A stretch of DNA of 6,231 nucleotides, taken from positions 1 to 6,231 of the forward strand of contig CAMHOI010000064.1 of the NCBI GenBank assembly GCA_946186725.1, written 5' to 3'. This DNA comes from an uncultured Clostridia bacterium (GTDB lineage Bacteria > Bacillota > Clostridia > Oscillospirales > Acutalibacteraceae). The translations under genes and the position numbers were made by a program. The notes beneath the pieces are model-generated. The model saw nothing but the letters and a program-made list of their open reading frames with translations, had not been told where the DNA came from and ran no database searches. Shown here piece after piece: positions 1 to 5,076 of this stretch; the first letter of the stretch is position 1, and each line of letters opens with the position of its first letter.

Positions 1-240
1 CCGGGCAGCGAGATGGCGGCGGCGATCGACGCGGACGGCTCGGTCGCGATCTCCGGCGGCACGCTGATCGTGCTCGGCTACGGCAGAGTCAGCGCAAGCG
101 GCAGCGTGAAGACGGTTTCGCTCTCGCTCCATTCGGCCGGCAGTCATACCGTGACGATCGACGGCACGTCCTATACGTTCACCAACGCCAGCTCTTACGC
201 AAGAACGATCTGCTACAGCGACGCGACGGTATCGTCCTGA
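1..240 (+). CDS. C-terminal end of a probable secreted beta-helix / carbohydrate-binding-like protein (5' truncated)
   Basis: The frame is open from the window edge to a TGA at 238-240, giving 79 visible residues; the gene certainly begins upstream, and the ATG at 13 is just an internal methionine. The visible part is rich in Gly, Ser, Thr and Val with alternating beta-strand pattern, including ISGGTLIVLGYGRVSASG, then a strand-turn-strand end (SHTVTIDGTSYTFTNASSY). Such 'GGTLIVLG' repeats and this kind of ending resemble the Cthe_2159-like (DUF4353/Carb-bd) parallel beta-helix proteins of Clostridia, which are exported and bind acidic polysaccharide. Those often sit near CotH-kinase, VTC and DUF4956 genes, and the last two are present downstream here. 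The family call rests on pattern and neighbourhood only. Another repeat-rich surface protein, or the end of a CotH-type protein, is possible. No signal peptide or anchor can be judged from this fragment. Confidence 0.55.
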   Translation, partial: PGSEMAAAIDADGSVAISGGTLIVLGYGRVSASGSVKTVSLSLHSAGSHTVTIDGTSYTFTNASSYARTICYSDATVSS

Positions 241-267
241 AAGCAGACGAACAAGGGGGTGCCCTTT

Positions 268-861
268 ATGAAGATCTTATTTGCCGCGGCGGACAGAGAT
301 CTGCTCGAGTGCTATCAGCAGCTTCTTGCCGGGTGCGGAGAGATCGTCACGGCGTTTGACGGAACGCAGGTGCTCTCGCTGATTTCGGCCGAACACTTCG
401 ACGTTGCGATCCTTGACAGCGTCGTCCCGCGTGTGGATCATAAAACGCTGGTGGTAAAAATCCGGGAAAAGCACCTGCCCGTCATCGTCCTGACAGAGGA
501 AAAGGTCAGTGCACGGCGGCTTGCGGAAGAGGCCCTCCCGAATGCGTATCTCTCCTATCCGTTCCATTCGGAAACGCTGATCGCCGTCATACAAAACGTG
601 CTGGAGACAGCGTCGTCCGATCGGCGGCTGACCGTCGGAGACGTGGAGGTCGTTCTTTCCGACTTCCGGATCGCCGGAGGCGCAGGACTGACCCTGGACG
701 AAATCAAAGTTTTGCATTCTCTTTCGGAGGGCAAAGCCGTAACGACCCGCGACGGCGCCTGCGTCAGTGCCTTGAACGAAAAATTGGCGGCGGTCGGCTC
801 CGCCACGCGGATCCGATACCGAACAAAGAAAGGGTTTGAACCGGTGACAAGCGATGAATAA
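268..861 (+). CDS. Degenerate OmpR-like response regulator (pseudo-receiver plus shortened winged helix)
   Basis: 197 residues from ATG 268, chosen because the purine run AAGGGGG (253-259) lies 8 bases before it; an in-frame GTG at 259 overlaps that run and is less likely. Residues 1-115 match a receiver domain: MKILFAAADRDLL, the phospho-acceptor region DVAILDSVVPR with Asp50, and VIVLT with Thr75. However, the acidic pair that binds Mg2+ is replaced by Ala7-Ala8, and the conserved Lys of the KPF motif is Tyr97 (YLSYPF). Residues 121-193 (LTVGDVEVVLSDFRI to RYRTKKGFEPV) look like an OmpR/PhoB winged helix, but only about 75 residues long, with the transactivation-loop region much reduced. 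Family knowledge predicts poor or no phosphorylation, so it may act constitutively, by dimerisation, or not at all. It overlaps the kinase gene by 8 bases, implying translational coupling. Confidence 0.85.
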   Translation: MKILFAAADRDLLECYQQLLAGCGEIVTAFDGTQVLSLISAEHFDVAILDSVVPRVDHKTLVVKIREKHLPVIVLTEEKVSARRLAEEALPNAYLSYPFHSETLIAVIQNVLETASSDRRLTVGDVEVVLSDFRIAGGAGLTLDEIKVLHSLSEGKAVTTRDGACVSALNEKLAAVGSATRIRYRTKKGFEPVTSDE

Positions 862-2098
862 AGCGGAAAAGAAATTCAGATGGTACGCGATCCTCGTGAT
901 CTTTGTCCTGCTGACGGTGCTGCTTTCCGTCATCAACGGCGTGAACGTCACCATGGCGGCGAGCGACGCCGACGAGCTGACTCAGATGCTCGCCGACCGG
1001 CACGGCTCGTTCCGATCGGGGGAATATGATCCCGGCGCATCGGGGGAATATGATCCCGGCGCGGTTCCCCCCGGGGAGAGCGGCAAGGGCTTCAGAATGG
1101 GCCCGATGGGTCCCGATTCGCCGGAGATGAACGCCTCGCTTCGTTATTTCACGATTGCTTTTACGCAGAAAGGGGAAACCGCTGAAACGGTGGCGTTCAA
1201 CATCTCCTCGGTGACGGAGGACGAAGCGGTGGAATGGGCTTCTTCGCTTCTCAGGGAAAAGACGGGCTGGACCAGAGTCACGTACCGCTACCGGGTGTAC
1301 CGGGATCACGGCACGACCTACGTCACCGTCATCGACCAGGGACGGGAACTGCTTGCGTCCTTCCGGATCCTCATCATCTCCGCCGTGGGCGAGGTGCTGG
1401 TGCTCGTGATCGGTTGGCTTTTGCTCCTGGGCATCGGCCGAAAGATCTACGCACCGCTGGAAGAAGCGGACAGAAAGCAAAAGAACTTCATCAAAAACGC
1501 CAACAAAGAGTTTCGCGTTCCGCTCACGGTCATCGACGGGAACACGGAACTGACGGAACGAAAATACGGGCCGGACGAACAGACCCGCTCGACGCACCGT
1601 CAGATTGCAAAAATGAACGAGCTTGTCGATAAGCTCGGATCGGTCGGCATTTTCGACGACGAGGAGATCGCCCGCGCTCAGATTCCCGTTTCGGAATACT
1701 TCTGCGCCGCTCTCGACCGCGAGGCGGACAGCTTCTCGGCGCGCGGCGTCGGACTGACGGCGGAGATCGCCCCCGACGTCACGCTTTCAGCCGATCCCGA
1801 AGCCATAAGCCGGCTGTTCGACGAGCTGATCGAAAACGCGCGGAAATACGCCCTGACCCAAGCGGCGTTTGCGCTCAAAAGCGAAAACGGCGTCGTCGTG
1901 ATCCTGGCGAGCAACGATACGGACCTTCCCGACGGCCCGGCGGATCAGGCGTTTGACCGCTTTACCAAGCTGGAAAACGCAAAAGAAGGCAGCACAGGGC
2001 TCGGGCTCTCTTACGTCAAAGAGGTCGTCAGAGCGCACAACGGTCGCGCGCAGGCGGCCGTATCGGGCGGGATCTTCACGCTGCGCATCACCCTGTGA
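854..2098 (+). CDS. Membrane sensor histidine-kinase homologue lacking the phospho-accepting histidine
   Basis: 414 residues. ATG 854 lies within the last codons of the regulator gene, with a weak GGTGA at 843-847. Layout: short cytoplasmic start, membrane segment about 10-34, extracytoplasmic region about 35-168, membrane segment about 170-196, short linker, DHp helix pair about 207-268, HATPase domain about 285-414. The sensor part carries SSVTEDEAVEWA and YRYRVYRDHG, typical of a common Clostridia kinase subfamily. In the H-box, where the family has HE(I/L)KTPL, this protein has KEFRVPL: Lys218 (AAA, 1505-1507) replaces His, while Glu219 and Pro223 remain. The N-box (LIENARKY, Asn328) and G2 box (GSTGLGLS, 379-386) are kept; the G1 box is noncanonical (ASNDTDLPDG), though this subfamily often varies there. 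ATP binding is plausible but autophosphorylation is not expected. A pseudokinase, or a decaying gene with an intact frame, are the alternatives. Confidence 0.88.
   Translation: MNKAEKKFRWYAILVIFVLLTVLLSVINGVNVTMAASDADELTQMLADRHGSFRSGEYDPGASGEYDPGAVPPGESGKGFRMGPMGPDSPEMNASLRYFTIAFTQKGETAETVAFNISSVTEDEAVEWASSLLREKTGWTRVTYRYRVYRDHGTTYVTVIDQGRELLASFRILIISAVGEVLVLVIGWLLLLGIGRKIYAPLEEADRKQKNFIKNANKEFRVPLTVIDGNTELTERKYGPDEQTRSTHRQIAKMNELVDKLGSVGIFDDEEIARAQIPVSEYFCAALDREADSFSARGVGLTAEIAPDVTLSADPEAISRLFDELIENARKYALTQAAFALKSENGVVVILASNDTDLPDGPADQAFDRFTKLENAKEGSTGLGLSYVKEVVRAHNGRAQAAVSGGIFTLRITL
1016..1063 (+). repeat. 24-bp tandem duplication inside the kinase sensor region
   Basis: Two adjacent 24-base copies, 1016-1039 and 1040-1063, differ only at their last base (A versus G). 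They encode SGEYDPGA twice (residues 55-62 and 63-70 of the kinase homologue), in the extracytoplasmic region just after the first membrane segment. The unit is a multiple of three, so the frame is kept. The near-identity suggests a recent slippage duplication. Confidence 0.9.
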
Positions 2099-2114
2099 GA
2101 TCGGAGGCGATCGG

Positions 2115-2813
2115 ATGGCGATAACGGTAATGAAGCGGTACGAGCTGAAATACCTGCTCAACGCCGCACAAACGGCATACCTGCGGGAACGGCTCAAAGG
2201 GCACATGGAGGTCGATCAGTACGGCAAGACCTCGATCGCCTCGCTGTACTATGACACGCCGACGTATCAGCTGATCCGCACAAGCGTGGAGAAGCCGGCA
2301 TTCAAGGAAAAGATCCGCCTGCGCTCTTACGGGATCGCGACCGAGGATTCCCCCGTCTTCCTCGAGCTGAAACGCAAGGCCTACGGCATTGTGTATAAAC
2401 GTCGGGTGCAGACGACGATCCCCCTGGTACATAAATTCTTTTCGGGGGAGGGCGACATCTGCGCCCCCGGGCAGATCAACCGGGAGATCACGGCCTTCCG
2501 GGATCACTACAGGACCCTCGTGCCGGCGTGCATGATCATTTACGATCGCGAGGCCTATTTCGAGCCCGGCGGCGATCTTCGCCTTACCATAGACGAAAAC
2601 CCCCGGTACCGTACAGACGACCTCACGCTCACGAAATCCATGGACGGCACCTCGCTCCTTGACGAAGGATGGACGATCCTCGAGGTCAAGGTTCAGCAGG
2701 CGATGCCGATGTGGCTTTGCGAGATCCTTTCGGCGGGCGAGATCAGAAAAGGCAGCTTTTCCAAATACGGAGAGGCCTACCGTCAACAGCTTCTCAAGGC
2801 ACAGAGTTTTTAA
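2115..2813 (+). CDS. VTC-domain protein, polyphosphate polymerase type
   Basis: 232 residues. ATG 2115 is chosen because GGAGG (2103-2107) lies 7 bases upstream; the open frame continues further 5' but that part overlaps the kinase gene. It shows the VTC/triphosphate-tunnel pattern of alternating basic and acidic residues on beta strands: KRYELKYLL (7-15), SLYYDTP (43-49), KEKIRLRSY (64-72), FLELKRK (82-88), YKRR (94-97), DREAYFE (144-150), LRLTIDENPRYR (155-166), ILEVKV (188-193) and FSKYGEAY (215-222). Yeast Vtc4, the characterised member, makes polyphosphate from ATP in such a tunnel; the bacterial homologues are soluble and of about this length. There are no membrane segments, so partnership with the next gene's membrane protein is a natural inference. 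Polymerase activity itself is inferred, not shown; a related triphosphate-binding or regulatory role is possible. Confidence 0.9.
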   Translation: MAITVMKRYELKYLLNAAQTAYLRERLKGHMEVDQYGKTSIASLYYDTPTYQLIRTSVEKPAFKEKIRLRSYGIATEDSPVFLELKRKAYGIVYKRRVQTTIPLVHKFFSGEGDICAPGQINREITAFRDHYRTLVPACMIIYDREAYFEPGGDLRLTIDENPRYRTDDLTLTKSMDGTSLLDEGWTILEVKVQQAMPMWLCEILSAGEIRKGSFSKYGEAYRQQLLKAQSF

Positions 2814-2828
2814 GAAGGAGAACAGATC

Positions 2829-3500
2829 ATGTTTGATTCCATTTATACTGCTACCGTTACTCCGACCCAGTTCTTCATCATGACGGCGGCGGCGCTCGTC
2901 ACCGGCTTCCTGTACGCCTGGATCATGAGCTTCCGCGTGCGCTCCACAAAGCGTTTCTTTATCGTAACGGCGCTCATCCCGTTCATCGTTGCCGCCGTGA
3001 TCACCTTCGTCAACGGCAACATCGGCGCGGGCGTTGCGATCGGCGGCGCGTTCAGTCTGATCCGCTTCCGCTCCGCGCAGGGCAGCGCGGACGAGATAGC
3101 GGCCATTCTCGTGGCGATGGGCTCCGGCATCGCATTCGGCATGGGATACGTCGGCTACGGCGTCGTGATCCTGCTCGCTCTCGCCGTCCTGTTTCTCCTG
3201 CTCAGCTTCACGCCTCTATTCGAGCATAAAAACATGGCGGCGGACCAGCTTCTTCGTATCACCATTCCCGAATCACTGGAATATAACGGCACCTTCGACG
3301 ACATTTTCGCCCATTATCTGAAGAAGATCGAAAACGCCGGCGTCAAAACGACCGGCATGGGCAGTATGTTCCGGCTGTCCTATAAAGTCCGGTTGAAAAA
3401 CCCGGCAGACGAGAAAGCGTTCCTCGACGAGCTCCGCACCAAAAACGGCAATCTTGAAGTCGCACTGCTGCCTTATACCGAAACGCAGAATCAGTTGTGA
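2829..3500 (+). CDS. DUF4956 family multi-pass membrane protein
   Basis: 223 residues from ATG 2829, with AAGGAG (2815-2820) 8 bases upstream and only 15 bases after the VTC gene stop, so almost certainly co-transcribed. Hydrophobic segments lie at about 13-33, 42-62, 90-109 and 110-130. Between the second and third is the best-conserved stretch, GGAFSLIRFRSAQGSADEI (72-90), in which the Arg/Asp/Glu residues near the membrane are typical of DUF4956. Residues about 138-220 form a soluble tail with alternating strands and helices (LLRITIPESL, FAHYLKKIENAGV, FRLSYKVRL, FLDELRTKNG), looking like a small alpha/beta regulatory domain. DUF4956 has no firmly established biochemical role that I know of. 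Its frequent pairing with VTC-domain genes suggests that the two form a membrane-associated unit, for example anchoring or transporting the product. It is the last gene before a strong terminator. Confidence 0.88.
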   Translation: MFDSIYTATVTPTQFFIMTAAALVTGFLYAWIMSFRVRSTKRFFIVTALIPFIVAAVITFVNGNIGAGVAIGGAFSLIRFRSAQGSADEIAAILVAMGSGIAFGMGYVGYGVVILLALAVLFLLLSFTPLFEHKNMAADQLLRITIPESLEYNGTFDDIFAHYLKKIENAGVKTTGMGSMFRLSYKVRLKNPADEKAFLDELRTKNGNLEVALLPYTETQNQL

Positions 3501-3501
3501 T

Positions 3502-3519
3502 CCGGCCTCCTCCGGCCGG
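3502..3519 (+). other. Short GC-only hairpin just after the DUF4956 stop
   Basis: CCGGCC (3502-3507) and GGCCGG (3514-3519) form a 6-bp stem with a six-base loop, starting two bases after the stop codon. No T-run follows, so it is not an intrinsic terminator by itself. It might protect the 3' end of the mRNA or assist the terminator about 50 bases downstream. Confidence 0.45.
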
Positions 3520-3567
3520 CTTGCCCGGGCCATGCCCTCGTCGCCGTCCGCCGAATCGCGGCCGCAC

Positions 3568-3598
3568 GCCCCGTTTCCTCGGAAACGGGGCTGTTTCT
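3568..3598 (+). terminator. Rho-independent terminator of the left operon
   Basis: A perfect inverted repeat, GCCCCGTTTCC (3568-3578) and GGAAACGGGGC (3581-3591), leaves two unpaired bases, so in practice about ten pairs close a four-base loop. It is followed by TGTTTCT, a moderate T-rich tail. It lies 68 bases after the DUF4956 stop. The 5' side lacks an A-run, so it should act only for rightward transcription, insulating the ribosomal operon from the genes upstream. Confidence 0.88.
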
Positions 3599-3659
3599 AT
3601 GTCTGTTCTGCGCTCTGCGGTTTCCATAACAACATCCCGATCCGACATAGTTTTGTGAG

Positions 3660-3669
3660 TTGTGCACAA
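3660..3669. other. Perfect 10-bp palindrome, possible protein-binding site
   Basis: TTGTGCACAA is a perfect palindrome in the lower-GC stretch between the terminator and the S10 promoter, about 80 bases upstream of the -35 element. It might be an operator, but there is only one copy and it is short. It is only a partial match to a DnaA box (two differences from TTATCCACA). Chance occurrence cannot be excluded. Confidence 0.3.
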
Positions 3670-3733
3670 TCCGATTCCCTAAATTTTGGCTTTACCTTGT
3701 GAAAAAGGCAGAACTTATGTCAACCGAAGGAAA

Positions 3734-3778
3734 CTTGAAAGAAAAAAACTTGATTTCGGCGGGGGATTATGGTACGAT
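3734..3778 (+). promoter_or_regulatory. Strong sigma-A-type promoter of the S10 operon with A-rich upstream element
   Basis: A -35 box TTGATT (3750-3755) and a -10 box TACGAT (3773-3778) are separated by exactly 17 bases. T3770-G3771 followed by one base forms an extended -10. Immediately upstream of the -35 is an A-rich run (3738-3749, AAAGAAAAAAAC), as expected of an UP element contacted by the RNA polymerase alpha subunit and typical of ribosomal promoters. The predicted start is a G near 3785. It is the best promoter I can find in the 555-base gap; it lies downstream of the terminator and upstream of the structured leader. Confidence 0.8.
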
Positions 3779-3920
3779 AATCGGGCGCGTTGAGCGCAGA
3801 TATGCGATGATGCGGGAGGTGGCCGGCCTCTGAGCCGGGGAATTTCCGCGGAGTATGTCCGATTTTCAAACCGGGCGACCAAAACCTTACAGGGTGCGCA
3901 GCACCATCCCGGATTTGTTG

Positions 3921-3954
3921 GGTCAAAAGCTCCGGATGCCGGAGGGACTTGACC
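3921..3954 (+). promoter_or_regulatory. Candidate antiterminator hairpin in the S10 leader
   Basis: GGTCAA (3921-3926) pairs with TTGACC (3949-3954), enclosing an internal loop and a perfect inner stem CTCCGG (3930-3935)/CCGGAG (3939-3944) with loop ATG. Its 3' strand (TTG at 3949-3951) is also the core of the competing terminator-like hairpin at 3945-3970, so both cannot form at once. The antiterminator role is inferred from that overlap. Confidence 0.5.
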
Positions 3955-3977
3955 GCGAGAATGCAAGTCCGGTTTTT
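3945..3977 (+). terminator. Candidate attenuator (intrinsic-terminator-like hairpin) in the S10 leader
   Basis: GGACTTG (3945-3951) pairs perfectly with CAAGTCC (3964-3970) across a 12-base loop, followed by GG and then TTTTT (3973-3977). The GG can also pair with CC at 3939-3940 across a bulge, bringing the stem up to the T-run. It is weaker than the terminator at 3568 (shorter stem, larger loop, only five Ts), as expected for conditional termination. Forming it disrupts both the 3921-3954 hairpin and the long-range stem that uses 3969-3972. Confidence 0.45.
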
Positions 3978-4055
3978 GAATGCGAAGGGGTGAAACACCC
4001 GGCACTGTGTAAGGAACCGAAAAGCCCGCCACAACAACAGGAGGCGACTTCACAA

Positions 4056-4364
4056 ATGGCAAAAGAAAAGATCCGGATCCGTCTGAGAGGGTATGACCAC
4101 GCTCTGGTCGATCAGGCGGCGGAAAAGATCGTCGAGACCGCGAAGCGCACGGGCGCTCGCGTCGCCGGTCCCGTTCCGCTCCCGACTGAGAAGGAGATCG
4201 TGACCATCCTGCGCGCCGTCCATAAGTATAAGGACAGCCGCGAGCAGTTTGAGACCAGGACCCACAAACGGCTTATCGACATCCTCAGGCCTTCCAACAA
4301 GACGGTGGAAGCCCTGACCAGTCTTGAGCTTCCTGCCGGCGTCGAGTTTGAGATCAAGCTCTGA
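4056..4364 (+). CDS. rpsJ: 30S ribosomal protein S10 (uS10)
   Basis: 102 residues, the usual bacterial length. ATG 4056 is supported by AGGAGG (4039-4044) 11 bases upstream and by the family's normal N-terminus, MAKEKIRIRLRGYDH; the longer open frame back to 3855 is leader RNA. The S10 signature ARVAGPVPLPT is at residues 34-44, and the long-loop region KYKDSREQFETRTHKR (57-72) and the terminal strand ELPAGVEFEIKL are intact. S10 sits in the head of the 30S subunit. As NusE it pairs with NusB in transcription antitermination and contacts NusG in E. coli. It opens the operon directly after the structured leader, and its level would follow any control there. Assignment is secure. Confidence 0.98.
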   Translation: MAKEKIRIRLRGYDHALVDQAAEKIVETAKRTGARVAGPVPLPTEKEIVTILRAVHKYKDSREQFETRTHKRLIDILRPSNKTVEALTSLELPAGVEFEIKL

Positions 4365-4372
4365 TCGTCGCC

Positions 4373-4407
4373 GGTTAGGTCACGTTGGCACACGCCAACC
4401 AATAACC
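4373..4407 (+). promoter_or_regulatory. Intercistronic hairpin before rplC
   Basis: In the 62-base rpsJ-rplC gap, GTTGGC (4384-4389) and GCCAAC (4394-4399) form a perfect 6-bp stem with loop ACAC. Around it GGTTA (4373-4377) pairs with TAACC (4403-4407) across a six-by-three internal loop. The structure ends four bases before the AAGGAGG of rplC (4411-4417). No T-run follows, so it is not a terminator; a role in mRNA processing, stability or rplC translation is possible. Confidence 0.55.
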
Positions 4408-4426
4408 AACAAGGAGGAACATCCAA

Positions 4427-5059
4427 ATGAAAAAAGGTATCATCGGCAAGAAGCTCGGCATGACCCAGCTTTTTGACCAGAACGGCAACGTCGTGCCGGT
4501 CACCGTCATCGAGGCGGGCCCCTGCCTCGTTACATTTAAGAAGACGGCCGAAAACGACGGATATGAGGCAGTCCAGCTCGGCTTTGGCGAGATCAAGGCG
4601 AGCAAGGTCAACAAGCCCATGAAGGGCCACTTCGACAAGAACGACGTGGCGCCCAAGCGTTTCCTCAAGGAGTTCCGCCTGGACGACACCTCCGCCCTCA
4701 ACGTCGGCGACGTGGTCAAGGCCGACGTCTTCGCCGAGGGCGATGCGGTCGACGTGACCGGCACCAGCAAGGGTAAGGGTTACGCCGGCGTCATCAAGCG
4801 TCACGGCTTCCAGCGCCTCAAGATGTCCCACGGCTCCGGCCCGGTCGCCCGTCACGGCGGCTCTCTGGGCGCCTGCTCGACGCCCTCCCGCGTCTATAAG
4901 GGACGCAAGATGGCCGGCCACATGGGCGCCGTGCGTTCCACCATTCAGAATCTGACCGTTGTCAAGGTCGATGCGGAGAACAATATTCTCGCCATCAAGG
5001 GCGCCGTTCCCGGCCCCAAGGGCGGCATTGTCACCATCGCCGACAGCGTGAAAGCTTAA
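4427..5059 (+). CDS. rplC: 50S ribosomal protein L3 (uL3)
   Basis: 210 residues from ATG 4427, with a near-perfect AAGGAGG (4411-4417) 9 bases upstream. It begins MKKGIIGKKLGMTQLFDQNG, typical of Clostridia L3. The family signature VDVTGTSKGKGYAGVIKRHGF spans residues 108-128, followed by the conserved loop that reaches toward the peptidyl transferase centre (SHGSGPVARHGGSLGACSTP, 134-153; then SRVYKGRKMAGHMG). L3 is an early-assembling 23S rRNA-binding protein that helps nucleate the large subunit. The E. coli glutamine methylated by PrmB is not obvious in this loop. Codons are strongly biased to C-ending forms, as expected for high expression. It is followed after 17 bases by rplD. Confidence 0.98.
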   Translation: MKKGIIGKKLGMTQLFDQNGNVVPVTVIEAGPCLVTFKKTAENDGYEAVQLGFGEIKASKVNKPMKGHFDKNDVAPKRFLKEFRLDDTSALNVGDVVKADVFAEGDAVDVTGTSKGKGYAGVIKRHGFQRLKMSHGSGPVARHGGSLGACSTPSRVYKGRKMAGHMGAVRSTIQNLTVVKVDAENNILAIKGAVPGPKGGIVTIADSVKA

Positions 5060-5076
5060 GGAAAGGGGAGTTACGA

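Larger units (their letters stand above)
3785..4055 (+). promoter_or_regulatory. Structured 5' leader of the S10 operon mRNA
   Basis: About 270 bases lie between the predicted start and rpsJ. Hairpins visible by pairing: GCGC 3785-3788/3794-3797; a two-tier hairpin, 3812-3817 with 3844-3849 around CCGGC 3823-3827/GCCGG 3834-3838; a long-range stem TTCAAACCGG 3865-3874 with CCGG 3969-3972 and TTTGAA 3975-3980 (TT bulge); inside it, GGTGC/GCACC (3893-3905) and a two-tier hairpin at 3921-3954; then GGGTG AAA CACCC (3988-4000). This makes a branched RNA, not random spacer. The rpsJ ribosome site AGGAGG (4039-4044) sits in an apparently unstructured A/C-rich tail, so control is more likely at transcription than by hiding that site. 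I do not recognise a known riboswitch or a named r-protein leader family in it. An in-frame ATG at 3855 is not taken as a gene start. Confidence 0.7.

Noticed and set aside
764..1597. Long antisense open frame across the regulator and kinase genes
   Set aside because: It is Arg/His-rich with no recognisable domain or ribosome site and mirrors the GC-rich sense genes.
1953..2114. 5' extension of the VTC gene frame into the kinase gene
   Set aside because: It overlaps the kinase's conserved G2 box in another frame; the VTC homology begins right after ATG 2115, which has a good GGAGG.
3523..3530. GCCCGGGC palindrome after DUF4956
   Set aside because: Eight bases of pure GC in a GC-rich region is expected by chance and has no loop or T-run.
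3599..3658. Possible 19-codon peptide starting at ATG 3599
   Set aside because: It begins within the terminator tail, has no ribosome site, and its sequence suggests nothing.
3855..4055. In-frame ATG at 3855 that would extend S10 by 67 residues
   Set aside because: The extension is unlike S10, S10 normally begins MA(K/N)(E/Q)KIRI as at 4056, AGGAGG precedes 4056, and the segment folds as leader RNA.
3715..4062. Antisense open frames covering the S10 leader
   Set aside because: No ribosome site or family resemblance; the region is better explained as promoter plus structured leader on the + strand.
4112..4921. Long antisense open frame across rpsJ and rplC
   Set aside because: It overlaps two certain ribosomal genes on the other strand and is a product of their C-ending codon bias.
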